Source: Verrucomicrobiota bacterium (GTDB lineage: Bacteria; Verrucomicrobiota; Kiritimatiellia; CAIQIC01; Lenti-01). From it: a stretch of 5,712 bases of DNA. Where the stretch lies: NCBI GenBank assembly GCA_003451935.1, contig DMJA01000075.1, positions 1 to 5,712 of the forward strand, in the 5' to 3' direction. Of this stretch, positions 1-5,191 are shown piece by piece; position 1 is the stretch's first letter; each line of letters begins with the position of its first letter. The notes under the pieces are model-generated. The model worked only from the letters and a program-made list of their open reading frames with translations. It searched no databases and had not been told where the DNA came from. Made by a program: the position numbers and the translations under genes.

Positions 1-570
1 GTTCCAGAGGATGACCTGCCCGACGAGCGCGAGCGGCCAGACGCCGCCGAAGGCGAGGGCGGTGAAGAGAAGCGAATCGATGCCTTCTCCCGCGATGGTG
101 CTGCCGATGGTGCGCATCCACAGATGCCGGCCGCGCATCCAGACCTTCATCTTGGCCATGACCCAGGCGTTGAGGAAGGAGCCGCACCAGAACGCGACGA
201 CGCTGCCGAGGACGACGCGCGGGGTTTGAAGGAGGATGGAAGCGAAGGCGTCCTGCATCTCCCAGCCGGGGGCGGGGGGCAGGAGGGCGACGAGCGAAAA
301 CGCCGCGGCCGCGAAGATGTTCAGGATGAAGCCGAGCCAGATGATGCGGCGGGACTGGGCGTAGCCGTAGACCTCGACGAGAATGTCGCCAAAGATGTAC
401 GAGATGGGAAAGAGCAGGTTGCCGCCATCCATCAGGACGAACGGCAACCCGGGAAGCGACAGGGGTTTGATGGCGCTGACGTTGGAAATGACCAGCACGG
501 TGCAGAACACCGCGGTGATGGGTGCCAGCCAGCGCCGGGAGGGGGAGGCGGAGGGTTCCGGAAACGCCAT
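1..570 (-). CDS. yhhQ: Queuosine precursor transporter, YhhQ/VUT family (C-terminus cut by window edge)
   Basis: This is an inner-membrane transporter of the VUT/YhhQ family. Members import queuine or its precursors preQ0/preQ1 for the queuosine modification of tRNA anticodons. I translated it by hand from the ATG at 570; 190 codons are open to the left edge, against roughly 220 residues in E. coli YhhQ, so only the C-terminus is missing. Family landmarks are SNVSAIK (29-35), PISYIFGDILVEVYGYAQSR (55-74), the hydrophobic stretch LGSVVAFWCGSFLNAW (121-136) and RTIGSTIAGEGIDSLLF (153-169). Several hydrophobic segments fit a polytopic membrane protein. The ATG begins on the base right after the TAA of the AsmA-like gene, so translational coupling is likely; a GGA lies a few bases upstream inside that gene. 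No queuosine biosynthesis gene is visible. Family assignment is strong from motifs; the exact substrate is inferred. Confidence 0.9.
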   Translation of the reverse strand, partial: MAFPEPSASPSRRWLAPITAVFCTVLVISNVSAIKPLSLPGLPFVLMDGGNLLFPISYIFGDILVEVYGYAQSRRIIWLGFILNIFAAAAFSLVALLPPAPGWEMQDAFASILLQTPRVVLGSVVAFWCGSFLNAWVMAKMKVWMRGRHLWMRTIGSTIAGEGIDSLLFTALAFGGVWPLALVGQVILWN

Positions 571-1431
571 TTATTTTCCGAAGGGATTGAGGTTCTTCAG
601 GGCGTCGGCCGCGGCCTTGCCGGCATCGACGGCCCCCTCTCCGATGGCTTTGCCCGCGTCCGCCGCGCCGCCCACAACGGCCTTGCCGGCATCGACCGCC
701 CCCTCGCCGACGGCCATGGCGCCGTCGCCGACCGCACCCACGCCGTCGCCAATCAGGTTGCCTGCGCCGGAAATGGCGGTGCCGGCGGCGCCGAGGATGG
801 CCCGGAGCACGTCTTGGACCGCTTCAACGACGGTGACGCCCTCCTTCTCCTTGCCGAGATCGGTCAGCGTGATGGGCGGGAGCGGGATCGGAATGGATCC
901 GCCGCCGGTCAGCGCGGCCGCGCCGGTGATGGAGAAGTTCATCTGGCTGCCGGTGATGGAAAGTTTTTCGATGATGACCTTCTTGCCGGGCTTTTCTTCT
1001 GCGGCCTTCTCTTCTTCCTTGGCTTCGCCTTCTTCTTTGCCGGCGGAGAGCTGGTCGATGAGTGCGCCGAGGTTGCTGTTGAGCAGGCCCTTCTCATAGG
1101 TGAGGGCGAGGCCGTCGATGGCAATTTCCTTGATGACGAGGGTGTCGGACAGGAGCGTGGAATTGTCGATGTCCACGGAAATGGAAGCGAGGTCGAAGAG
1201 CCCGTCGGTCTTGTAGCCTTCCGGATTGCCGATGTGGAGGCCCGTCAAGGCGGCCTTGCCGCGCACGAGCGAGACATCCGAGCCCTGCAACGTGACGGGC
1301 ACGCCGAGCGCGGCGGGGCCGGCGGCGTTGACGCCTTTCAGCACCATCTTGTCCAGCGACAGTTCAAGCACGACGAACAGAACGGCGAGGACCACAAGGA
1401 TTCCCGCAAGGAACTTGATCGTTTTCTTCAT
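571..1431 (-). CDS. AsmA-like protein with C-terminal Gly/Ala 11-residue repeats
   Basis: This 286-residue protein is probably anchored in the inner membrane and mostly periplasmic. It starts MKKTIKF, followed by a hydrophobic segment at about residues 7-22. Residues 25-130 look like the N-terminal AsmA pattern: repeated short strands, a HIGNPEGY motif (66-73) and alternating I/V pairs such as LVIKEIAIDGLALTYE. A charged Glu/Lys linker (about 131-151) is followed by another AsmA-like strand, VIIEKLSITGSQ. The tail (242-285) consists of 11-residue repeats, GEGAVDAGKAV being the clearest. The start is the ATG at 1431, with GGAG 7 nt upstream; a TTG in frame at 1446 is less likely because it overlaps the strand of the preceding stop and leaves no good ribosome site. 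AsmA-family proteins are tied to envelope biogenesis and lipid transport, but this one is much shorter than AsmA proper and its function is unknown. It lies 15 nt downstream of the STAS gene and abuts yhhQ. Confidence 0.8.
   Translation of the reverse strand: MKKTIKFLAGILVVLAVLFVVLELSLDKMVLKGVNAAGPAALGVPVTLQGSDVSLVRGKAALTGLHIGNPEGYKTDGLFDLASISVDIDNSTLLSDTLVIKEIAIDGLALTYEKGLLNSNLGALIDQLSAGKEEGEAKEEEKAAEEKPGKKVIIEKLSITGSQMNFSITGAAALTGGGSIPIPLPPITLTDLGKEKEGVTVVEAVQDVLRAILGAAGTAISGAGNLIGDGVGAVGDGAMAVGEGAVDAGKAVVGGAADAGKAIGEGAVDAGKAAADALKNLNPFGK
610..714 (-). repeat. In-gene repeat encoding 11-residue Gly/Ala units
   Basis: Within the AsmA-like gene, 612-648 and 678-714 match at 34 of 37 bases, an offset of 66 bp or 22 codons. 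In protein this gives three successive 11-mers at residues 242-274: GEGAVDAGKAV, VGGAADAGKAI and GEGAVDAGKAA, with a fourth, diverged unit after them. The spacing of two units suggests duplication of a 22-codon block. Eleven-residue periodicity is known from LEA-like and apolipoprotein-like amphipathic helices; whether this tail folds that way is inference. Confidence 0.8.
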
Positions 1432-1446
1432 GGGGGGGCTCCGCAA

Positions 1447-1776
1447 TCAGGCGATATCCGGTTCCACCTGGTCAACCACCGGAAACGCATCCAGGAATCC
1501 GGCGATATTGAACATATCGCGGATGGGGCCCCGGATGCCAGTAAAAACCAGCCGGCCGCCGCCGGCGCGGATGCGCTTGGCGAGGCCGAGGATGGCGCGG
1601 AGGCCATCGCTGCTGAGAAACTGGAGCTCCCGGAAATCCAAGACCATGGATCGACATCCGGCGTGGAGGAGGCCGCAGCAGTGGGCTTCGAACAGGCGCG
1701 AAGTGGTGACGTCGAGGCGGCCTTTGGCGGCGACCACTTCGGCATTCTCCAGCTTCCTGTCGATGAACTCCAGCAT
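1447..1776 (-). CDS. STAS-domain anti-sigma factor antagonist (SpoIIAA/RsbV type)
   Basis: This is a single-domain cytoplasmic STAS protein of 109 residues, the normal length for SpoIIAA/RsbV-like anti-sigma factor antagonists. In that family, dephosphorylated antagonist binds a serine kinase/anti-sigma factor and frees a sigma factor; phosphorylation switches it off. The first strand and loop read VVAAKGRLDVTTS (14-26). The core is VLDFRELQFLSSDGLRAIL (45-63). By alignment with the DSSG/SSAG motif of the family, Ser56 is the likely phosphoacceptor. The following residue, usually Ser, Thr or Ala, is Asp57 here. The C-terminal part GGRLVFTGIRGPIRDMFNIA also fits. A strong AAGGAGG (1788-1782) sits 5 nt before the ATG. 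It is the first gene of the minus-strand operon. No partner kinase or phosphatase is in the window, so the regulon is unknown; a role in envelope-gene control is only suggested by the downstream AsmA-like gene. Confidence 0.88.
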   Translation of the reverse strand: MLEFIDRKLENAEVVAAKGRLDVTTSRLFEAHCCGLLHAGCRSMVLDFRELQFLSSDGLRAILGLAKRIRAGGGRLVFTGIRGPIRDMFNIAGFLDAFPVVDQVEPDIA

Positions 1777-1808
1777 GACGGCCTCCTTACGCCCCTGCTA
1801 CTTTCACT

Positions 1809-1823
1809 TTCGGCCATGCCGAA
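1809..1823. repeat. Short inverted repeat (6-3-6)
   Basis: TTCGGC and GCCGAA face each other across a 3-base spacer, a perfect 15-bp dyad. It lies about 33 bp upstream of the STAS start, in what would be its leader or promoter. It could be an operator or a small RNA hairpin. A dyad this short is also expected by chance now and then in GC-rich DNA. Confidence 0.35.
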
Positions 1824-1895
1824 CCCGTTTGCAACCTTCCGGGCCGATAAAACAGTAAAATAACCGAGAGTTGCCGAAACGGTTTAGCCGCGGAA

Positions 1896-1910
1896 TGGAC
1901 TTGCAGTCCA
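1896..1910. repeat. Short inverted repeat (6-3-6)
   Basis: TGGACT and AGTCCA are separated by TGC, a perfect 15-bp dyad. It lies 52 bp upstream of the nucleotidase ATG, probably in its leader. Function is unknown. It briefly resembles a tRNA anticodon arm, but no other tRNA arms surround it. Confidence 0.35.
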
Positions 1911-1962
1911 CGGGGAAGCGTCGAGAATGGCGAGCGTTTGTTGAAAAAAGGAAGACGGAAAA

Positions 1963-2892
1963 ATGCCCTATCCCATTGAAAAAAAGTTTGTCGTGGCGGT
2001 GTCGTCCACGGTGCTGTTCGACCTCTCGCACGAGCACGCGCTCTATCTGGAGAAGGGGCTGGAGGCGTTTCGCCGCTACCAGCACGAGCATCGGCACGAC
2101 CTCCCGAAACCCGGCACGGGCTTCCCCTTCATCCGGCGGCTGCTGATGCTGAACAAAATATATCCCGAGGAGCATCCGGTGGAGGTGGTGATCCTGTCGC
2201 GCTACCACGCGGACGACGGCATGCGGGTGATGGATGCCGTGCGGGAGTACGGGCTCGACATTACGCGCGCCTTCTTCATGGCCGGCCGCAAACCCTATCC
2301 GTTCATGGAGTCGGTCAACGCCTCGCTCTATCTCAGCACGAACGCCGCACAGGTGAAGGAGGCGGTGGACCTGGGCTATCCGGCGGGGCATGTGCTGCCC
2401 TGCGCGGCCGTGGATGATGATCAGGACGACCAGTTGCGCATCGCGTTCGACTTCGACGGCGTGCTCGTGGACGACGAGGCCGAGAAGGTTTACAAGAAGA
2501 TGGGCGATCTGGAGCAGTTCCGCCAGTACGAGTTGGAGAACCGCGACCGCCCGCTGAAATCCGGCCCGCTGATGCCGTTGCTGGAGCAACTGTCGTACTT
2601 CCAGAAGATGGACATCCAGCGCGCGCAGGACGATTCCGGGCGCAAGCGGATGCTTCGCATTTCCATCGTGACCGCGCGCGGTGCGCCCGCGCACGAGCGG
2701 CTGAACAACACGCTCTCGTCGCTCGGCCTCGAGGCCGACGAGGGCTTCCTGATGGGCGGCATCGACAAGAAGCGCGTGCTGGACATCCTCAAGCCGCACC
2801 TTTTCTTCGACGACCAGATGGTGCATCTGGAGAACGTGGCGGCCAGCACCCCCTCCGTGCACATCCCCTTCGGCATCGCCAACAAAGGCTGA
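1963..2892 (+). CDS. Cytosolic 5'-nucleotidase I-like HAD phosphatase
   Basis: This 309-residue protein matches the cN-I-type 5'-nucleotidase family (Pfam 5'-nucleotidase, PF06189), whose members dephosphorylate nucleoside 5'-monophosphates such as AMP or IMP in the cytoplasm. The N-terminal half carries the family signatures VAVSSTVLFDL (11-21), GTGFPFIRRLLMLN (51-64), VEVVILSR (73-80), YGLDITRAFFMAGRKPY (96-112) and ASLYLSTN (120-127). The HAD catalytic motifs follow: motif I DFDGVLVDDEAE (163-174, nucleophile Asp163 and acid/base Asp165), motif II at IVTAR, a motif III lysine in DKKRVLDIL and motif IV at FFDDQ. All catalytic residues expected of the HAD fold appear present. The late position of motif I, after about 160 residues, is normal for this family. 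The start is the ATG with AAGGAAG 8 nt upstream. It stands alone, divergent from the STAS operon and convergent with epmA. Substrate preference cannot be read from sequence. Confidence 0.85.
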   Translation: MPYPIEKKFVVAVSSTVLFDLSHEHALYLEKGLEAFRRYQHEHRHDLPKPGTGFPFIRRLLMLNKIYPEEHPVEVVILSRYHADDGMRVMDAVREYGLDITRAFFMAGRKPYPFMESVNASLYLSTNAAQVKEAVDLGYPAGHVLPCAAVDDDQDDQLRIAFDFDGVLVDDEAEKVYKKMGDLEQFRQYELENRDRPLKSGPLMPLLEQLSYFQKMDIQRAQDDSGRKRMLRISIVTARGAPAHERLNNTLSSLGLEADEGFLMGGIDKKRVLDILKPHLFFDDQMVHLENVAASTPSVHIPFGIANKG

Positions 2893-2927
2893 CTTCCCGC
2901 ACAGGAAAGCGAAGTCCGCCGCCTTTT
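2888..2927 (+). terminator. Possible Rho-independent terminator of the nucleotidase gene
   Basis: GACTTC (2891-2896) pairs with GAAGTC (2911-2916) and, beyond one mismatch, GGC pairs with GCC. A short TTTT follows at 2924-2927. The stem overlaps the stop codon. The 14-base loop and the short T run make this a weak candidate. Confidence 0.35.
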
Positions 2928-2941
2928 CTGGCCGCAGAAAA
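2924..2941. repeat. Inverted repeat 7-4-7
   Basis: TTTTCTG and CAGAAAA flank GCCG, a perfect 7-bp stem with a 4-base loop. It lies three bases before the first 26-bp palindrome. It may belong to the nucleotidase terminator or be part of the palindrome cluster. It does not share their sequence. Confidence 0.45.
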
Positions 2942-2943
2942 CA

Positions 2944-2969
2944 GTCTCGCTTATTATAATAAGCGAGAC
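2944..2969. repeat. Perfect 26-bp palindrome, copy 1
   Basis: The left arm GTCTCGCTTATTA is followed directly by its exact reverse complement TAATAAGCGAGAC, with no spacer. It shares 22 of 26 bases with the palindrome at 3021-3046. The four differences are two mirrored pairs, at arm positions 6 and 8, so symmetry is kept in both. The centre contains TATAAT on both strands. There is no T tract on either side, which argues against a simple terminator. A dimeric DNA-binding protein site is the leading guess. Confidence 0.9.
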
Positions 2970-2972
2970 GGG

Positions 2973-2994
2973 TCGCTTGCATTAAAATGAGCGA
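2973..2994. repeat. Decayed third copy of the palindrome
   Basis: TCGCTT is followed by a 2-base insertion (GC) and then ATTAAAATGAGCGA. This aligns to positions 4-23 of copy 1 (2944-2969) with 18 of 20 bases identical. The outer GTC/GAC ends are lost, but TCGCT/AGCGA and CATT/AATG still pair. It begins three bases after copy 1. Confidence 0.55.
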
Positions 2995-3009
2995 AATTCT
3001 CTGTATTTT

Positions 3010-3056
3010 TTGTATATTTGGTCTCACATATTATAATATGTGAGACTAAGGAGGAG
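3010..3056 (+). promoter_or_regulatory. Promoter-like sequence and Shine-Dalgarno with no gene behind it
   Basis: TTGTAT (3010-3015), a 16-base spacer and a perfect TATAAT (3032-3037) form a plausible sigma-70 promoter whose -10 lies inside palindrome copy 2. AAGGAGG (3048-3054) follows as a strong ribosome site. No ATG, GTG or TTG lies at a suitable 5-12 nt distance. The nearest TTG (3069) is 14 nt away and opens a frame of only about 24 codons that runs antisense into the end of epmA. It may be the leftover control region of a lost gene, or the SD match may be chance. Confidence 0.4.
3021..3046. repeat. Perfect 26-bp palindrome, copy 2
   Basis: The arm GTCTCACATATTA is followed directly by TAATATGTGAGAC, perfectly symmetric. 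It has the same ends (GTCTC/GAGAC) and the same 10-bp centre (TATTATAATA) as copy 1. Centre-to-centre distance to copy 1 is 77 bp. It overlaps a promoter-like -10 box and sits one base before a TAAGGAGG sequence, a typical place for an operator. Confidence 0.9.
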
Positions 3057-3084
3057 CGGCGAATACCTTTGCTTGAGGGGAAAT

Positions 3085-4017
3085 TCAACCGTGGCGGAAG
3101 GGGAGGACGCCGTCGAGCGAATCGATGTCGGCCAAGATCATGAGAAGGCGGTCGACGCCGAGGGCGATGCCGCCGGAAGGCGGCATCTGCGCGAGGGCGG
3201 AGAGGAAGGTCTCATCCAGCGGATAAGGTTTCGCGCAGCGCCGCTGGCGATGGGCGTTGGCTTCCTCGAAGCGGGCTCGCTGTTCATCGGGATCGTTGAG
3301 TTCGGAGTAGGCGTTGGCGAGCTCGACCCCGGCGAGGTAGAGCTCCCAGCGTTCGGCGCGGGAAGGGTCGTCTGGCTTGCGCCGGGCGAGGGCGGCGAGG
3401 GGGGCGGGATAGTCGATAAGGACGACGGGACGGTCCGCCGGCAGCGCGGGTTCGACGCGGGTGACGAGGTCGAGGTCGAAGCGGTCGGGATCGAATTTCA
3501 ACGCGGGATCCCATCCGGCGTGCTGGATGAAAGCCTGCGAGACGGTTTGCTTCTCCCACAGTTCCTGCGCGAAGGAGACCGGCTTGCCTTCCCAGGTGAA
3601 ATCGACGGCGCCGCGCAGTTCCATGGCGACGGAAGAGAGCAGCGCCTTGGCATCGGCAAGGATTTCGAGATAGCCAGCCTCTGCGCGATACCATTCGAGC
3701 AAGGTGAATTCAGGATGGTGCCAGCGGCCGTGTTCGCCCTCGCGCGCGACGGGGCCGAGCTGGAAGATTTTTTCATAGCCGGCGGCAAGCAGGCGCTTCA
3801 TGTGCAGTTCGGGCGAGGTGCGCAGCCAGCCCGCGCCGGCGGGGATGGCGTCGATGTTCGCCTCGGGCGCATTGGCGGAGAGGACGACCGGGGTGTCCAC
3901 CTCGAGAAAGCCCCGGTCGCGAAAGAACCGGCGGATGGCGTCGTTCAGCCGGGCGCGCAGGTCGAGGACGCGGCGCAGGTCGCGCAGGTCGTCGGAATCC
4001 GCGGGGCGAGGGCGCAT
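3085..4017 (-). CDS. epmA: EF-P--(R)-beta-lysine ligase EpmA (GenX/PoxA/YjeA), class II aaRS-like
   Basis: EpmA activates (R)-beta-lysine with ATP and attaches it to the conserved lysine of elongation factor P, helping ribosomes pass polyproline stretches. The 310-residue product lacks the anticodon-binding domain of LysRS and is close to E. coli EpmA in length (about 325). Class II motifs are in order: motif 1 around FLEVDTPVV (37-45), motif 2 LRTSPELHMKRLL (65-77) then FQLGPVAREGEHGRWHHPEF (85-104) and LLEWYR (106-111), and motif 3 GGIALGVDRLLMIL (282-295). The ATG at 4017 is chosen because any upstream extension in frame is simply efp read in another frame and is Ser/Pro-rich without family similarity. 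The ribosome site is poor, so coupling to efp, which ends 13 nt upstream, is likely. No EpmB (lysine 2,3-aminomutase) is in the window. Confidence 0.92.
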   Translation of the reverse strand: MRPRPADSDDLRDLRRVLDLRARLNDAIRRFFRDRGFLEVDTPVVLSANAPEANIDAIPAGAGWLRTSPELHMKRLLAAGYEKIFQLGPVAREGEHGRWHHPEFTLLEWYRAEAGYLEILADAKALLSSVAMELRGAVDFTWEGKPVSFAQELWEKQTVSQAFIQHAGWDPALKFDPDRFDLDLVTRVEPALPADRPVVLIDYPAPLAALARRKPDDPSRAERWELYLAGVELANAYSELNDPDEQRARFEEANAHRQRRCAKPYPLDETFLSALAQMPPSGGIALGVDRLLMILADIDSLDGVLPFRHG

Positions 4018-4030
4018 GACGCGGCCCGCG

Positions 4031-4600
4031 TCAAGCCTGCTTGACGCGCTCGACGTACTTGCCGGTGCGGGTGTCGATGCGGATGAAGTCGCCCCGGTTG
4101 ATGAAAATGGGCACGCCGATCTCAAAGCCGGTGTCGATCTTGGCGGGTTTGAGGACGTTGGTGGCGGTGTTGCCGCGGGCGCCGGGCTCCGTGTCGATGA
4201 TTTCCTTGATGACAAAGGCGGGGAGGGTGACGGTCATGGCCCGGCCGTTGAAAAACAGGACTTCGCATTCGAGGTCCGGCAGGAGGAAAAAGCGCTGGTC
4301 GCCGAGAACGTCCTCGTGGAGCTCGACTTGCTCGTAGGTCTTGTTGTCCATGAAGACGTACTTGTCGCCTTCTTGGTAGGAATAGGAGAGGGTCTTGGAT
4401 TCGATGTTGGGCTGGTCGATCTTGTCCACGGCGCGAAAGGTTTTTTCCATCGTGGTGCCGATGAGCATGTTCTTGATGCGGCACTTATACATGGCCTGGC
4501 CCTTGCCGGGCTTGCAGAACTCGAATTCCGTGACTTCGTAGGGGATGCCCTCGAGCTCGATCTTGAGACCCTTGCGCAAATCTGCTGCGGTAAATGACAT
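4031..4600 (-). CDS. efp: Translation elongation factor P
   Basis: EF-P binds between the ribosomal P and E sites and rescues ribosomes stalled on consecutive prolines. The 189-residue product is full length. Domain I (about 1-64) contains the loop KPGKGQA (30-36), with Lys33 matching the modified Lys34 of E. coli. It is followed by the OB-fold domains II and III, ending in the signature KPAKIDTGFEIGVPIF then GDFIRIDTRTGKYVER. The start is the ATG at 4600, six bases after AGGGTGG (4613-4607). A longer in-frame extension to 4765 is basic, Pro/Arg-rich and unlike any EF-P N-terminus. It lies directly upstream of epmA on the same strand, so factor and modifying enzyme are probably co-transcribed, and beta-lysylation of Lys33 is a well-founded inference. 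Confidence 0.97.
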   Translation of the reverse strand: MSFTAADLRKGLKIELEGIPYEVTEFEFCKPGKGQAMYKCRIKNMLIGTTMEKTFRAVDKIDQPNIESKTLSYSYQEGDKYVFMDNKTYEQVELHEDVLGDQRFFLLPDLECEVLFFNGRAMTVTLPAFVIKEIIDTEPGARGNTATNVLKPAKIDTGFEIGVPIFINRGDFIRIDTRTGKYVERVKQA

Positions 4601-4637
4601 GGTGGACCACCCTTTTGTTTTGGTGAAAAGTCGGGCA

Positions 4638-4666
4638 GGTTTACGCGAACCGCGCTGTTTTGCCAA
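4638..4666 (-). promoter_or_regulatory. Possible sigma-70 promoter for efp-epmA
   Basis: On the minus strand TTGGCA (4666-4661) matches the -35 consensus at five of six bases. After a 17-base spacer comes TAAACC (4643-4638), which matches the -10 at only three of six. Position, 38 bp upstream of the efp start, is right; the -10 is weak. Confidence 0.3.
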
Positions 4667-4689
4667 GCAAAAAGAGGGGTAAGGGGCCG

Positions 4690-4712
4690 GGAAAAGCGGC
4701 CTTCGGCGGCCG
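4690..4712 (-). terminator. Possible terminator of the TRL-like lipoprotein operon
   Basis: On the minus strand CGGCC (4712-4708), a 6-base loop and GGCCG (4701-4697) form a GC-only stem, followed by CTTTTC. It lies about 118 bp after the second lipoprotein gene and before the efp promoter candidate. The stem is short (5 bp) and the T run has four bases, so the call is tentative. The rest of 4601-4829 shows no gene. Confidence 0.35.
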
Positions 4713-4829
4713 GCGCGGAGAATCGCCGAATATGTCCGAAAATCAGAAAATCGGGGGAACGTCACGGGGTAGGCGTGGTGAGCATTGGCGCCGCAGCCCC
4801 AACCCGAATGCCTAATAATTATCTTGGAC

Positions 4830-5189
4830 TTAGTTTTCGGCCTTGGCCCCGTAAGCCCTGACTTTCATTGTTCCGAATATGCCAAACACTTGGAAATATT
4901 CATAATCAGCATAATCAACGGAAACAAGGCTGCCGTCTTGCGCCGCCGATGCAATGTCGCATTCCTGAAATGCAAAATCCATACCGGTAAAAATACAATC
5001 TCTTACATAGAGCGTACTGGCTTCTCCCGGGCTTGTCCTTACGGGGGTGGCATCAAAATCTGTTGATAGGGGTGCTCGTATGGAGGTTATGATCAATCCT
5101 CCAGGCGGTCGAAATGGTGCAGAATAATGTGTTGCGCAACCTGCGCTCATTATGAGTATTGCACCAATTAGAATTGGGCCAATCCTCAT
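4830..5189 (-). CDS. TRL-like family lipoprotein, diverged paralogue
   Basis: A small exported protein of 119 residues. The hydrophobic N-terminus (about 3-14) leads to MSAGC, with Cys18 as the likely lipidated residue and Ala at +2, which favours the outer membrane; the residue at -3 is Ser rather than the usual Leu. The mature part aligns with the neighbouring gene at 5192-5521: APFRPPGG (24-31), a RAPLSTDFDATPV stretch, DYADYEYFQVFGIF and a final VRAYG. This pattern is typical of the TRL-like family (Pfam PF13146), whose function is not known. Compared with its neighbour it has a longer, rewritten centre with two extra cysteines (DCIF and QEC) in place of the conserved GLFAFGDAS. The ATG starts 2 nt after the preceding stop, so the two genes are translated from one mRNA. 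GC content is well below that of the flanking genes. Confidence 0.75.
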   Translation of the reverse strand: MRIGPILIGAILIMSAGCATHYSAPFRPPGGLIITSIRAPLSTDFDATPVRTSPGEASTLYVRDCIFTGMDFAFQECDIASAAQDGSLVSVDYADYEYFQVFGIFGTMKVRAYGAKAEN

Positions 5190-5191
5190 AC

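Larger units (their letters stand above)
1777..1962. promoter_or_regulatory. Divergent intergenic region between STAS operon and nucleotidase gene
   Basis: These 186 bases separate two genes that point away from each other, so both promoters should be here. A plus-strand TAAAAT at 1856-1861 resembles a -10 box, but no convincing -35 lies 16-18 nt upstream. No clear sigma-70 promoter could be read on the minus strand either. The region contains two small perfect inverted repeats, listed separately. The nucleotidase has the ribosome site AAGGAAG at 1948-1954. No gene is seen in this stretch. Confidence 0.5.

Noticed and set aside
1432..1446. TTG start giving the AsmA-like protein five more residues
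   Set aside because: The ATG at 1431 has GGAG at 7 nt and gives a typical MKK signal start; the TTG directly follows the STAS stop with no better ribosome site.
124..1863. A 579-codon open frame on the plus strand
   Set aside because: It runs antisense across three recognisable minus-strand genes, and its product has no family features. GC-rich codon use leaves the opposite strand open.
1880..1940. tRNA-like stretch around TGGACTTGCAGTCCA
   Set aside because: The arm has a 3- or 5-base rather than a 7-base loop, and no T-arm (GGTTCGA-like) or acceptor pairing is present nearby.
1804..3027. A 407-codon open frame on the minus strand
   Set aside because: It is antisense to the well-supported 5'-nucleotidase gene and spans the palindrome region; composition is that of a reversed frame.
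2893..3084. The palindrome region as a simple pair of terminators for convergent genes
   Set aside because: Its position fits, but neither palindrome is followed by a T tract on either strand and both are AT-rich at the centre. The shared sequence with mirrored changes needs another explanation, though some termination role is not excluded.
3040..4044. A 334-codon plus-strand frame starting with GTG inside palindrome copy 2
   Set aside because: It is antisense to epmA, whose class II motifs are unmistakable. The strong SD lies after this GTG, not before it.
4018..4215. N-terminal extension of EpmA by 66 codons
   Set aside because: It is efp read in another frame, Ser/Pro-rich, with no similarity to EpmA; the ATG at 4017 gives the normal length.
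4601..4765. N-terminal extension of EF-P by 55 codons
   Set aside because: EF-P starts a few residues before the domain I fold, as it does from the ATG at 4600; the extension is basic and Pro/Arg-rich and covers the likely promoter.
4785..5066. A 93-codon plus-strand frame
   Set aside because: It is antisense to the second TRL-like lipoprotein, which has a lipoprotein signal, a paralogue next door and operon spacing.
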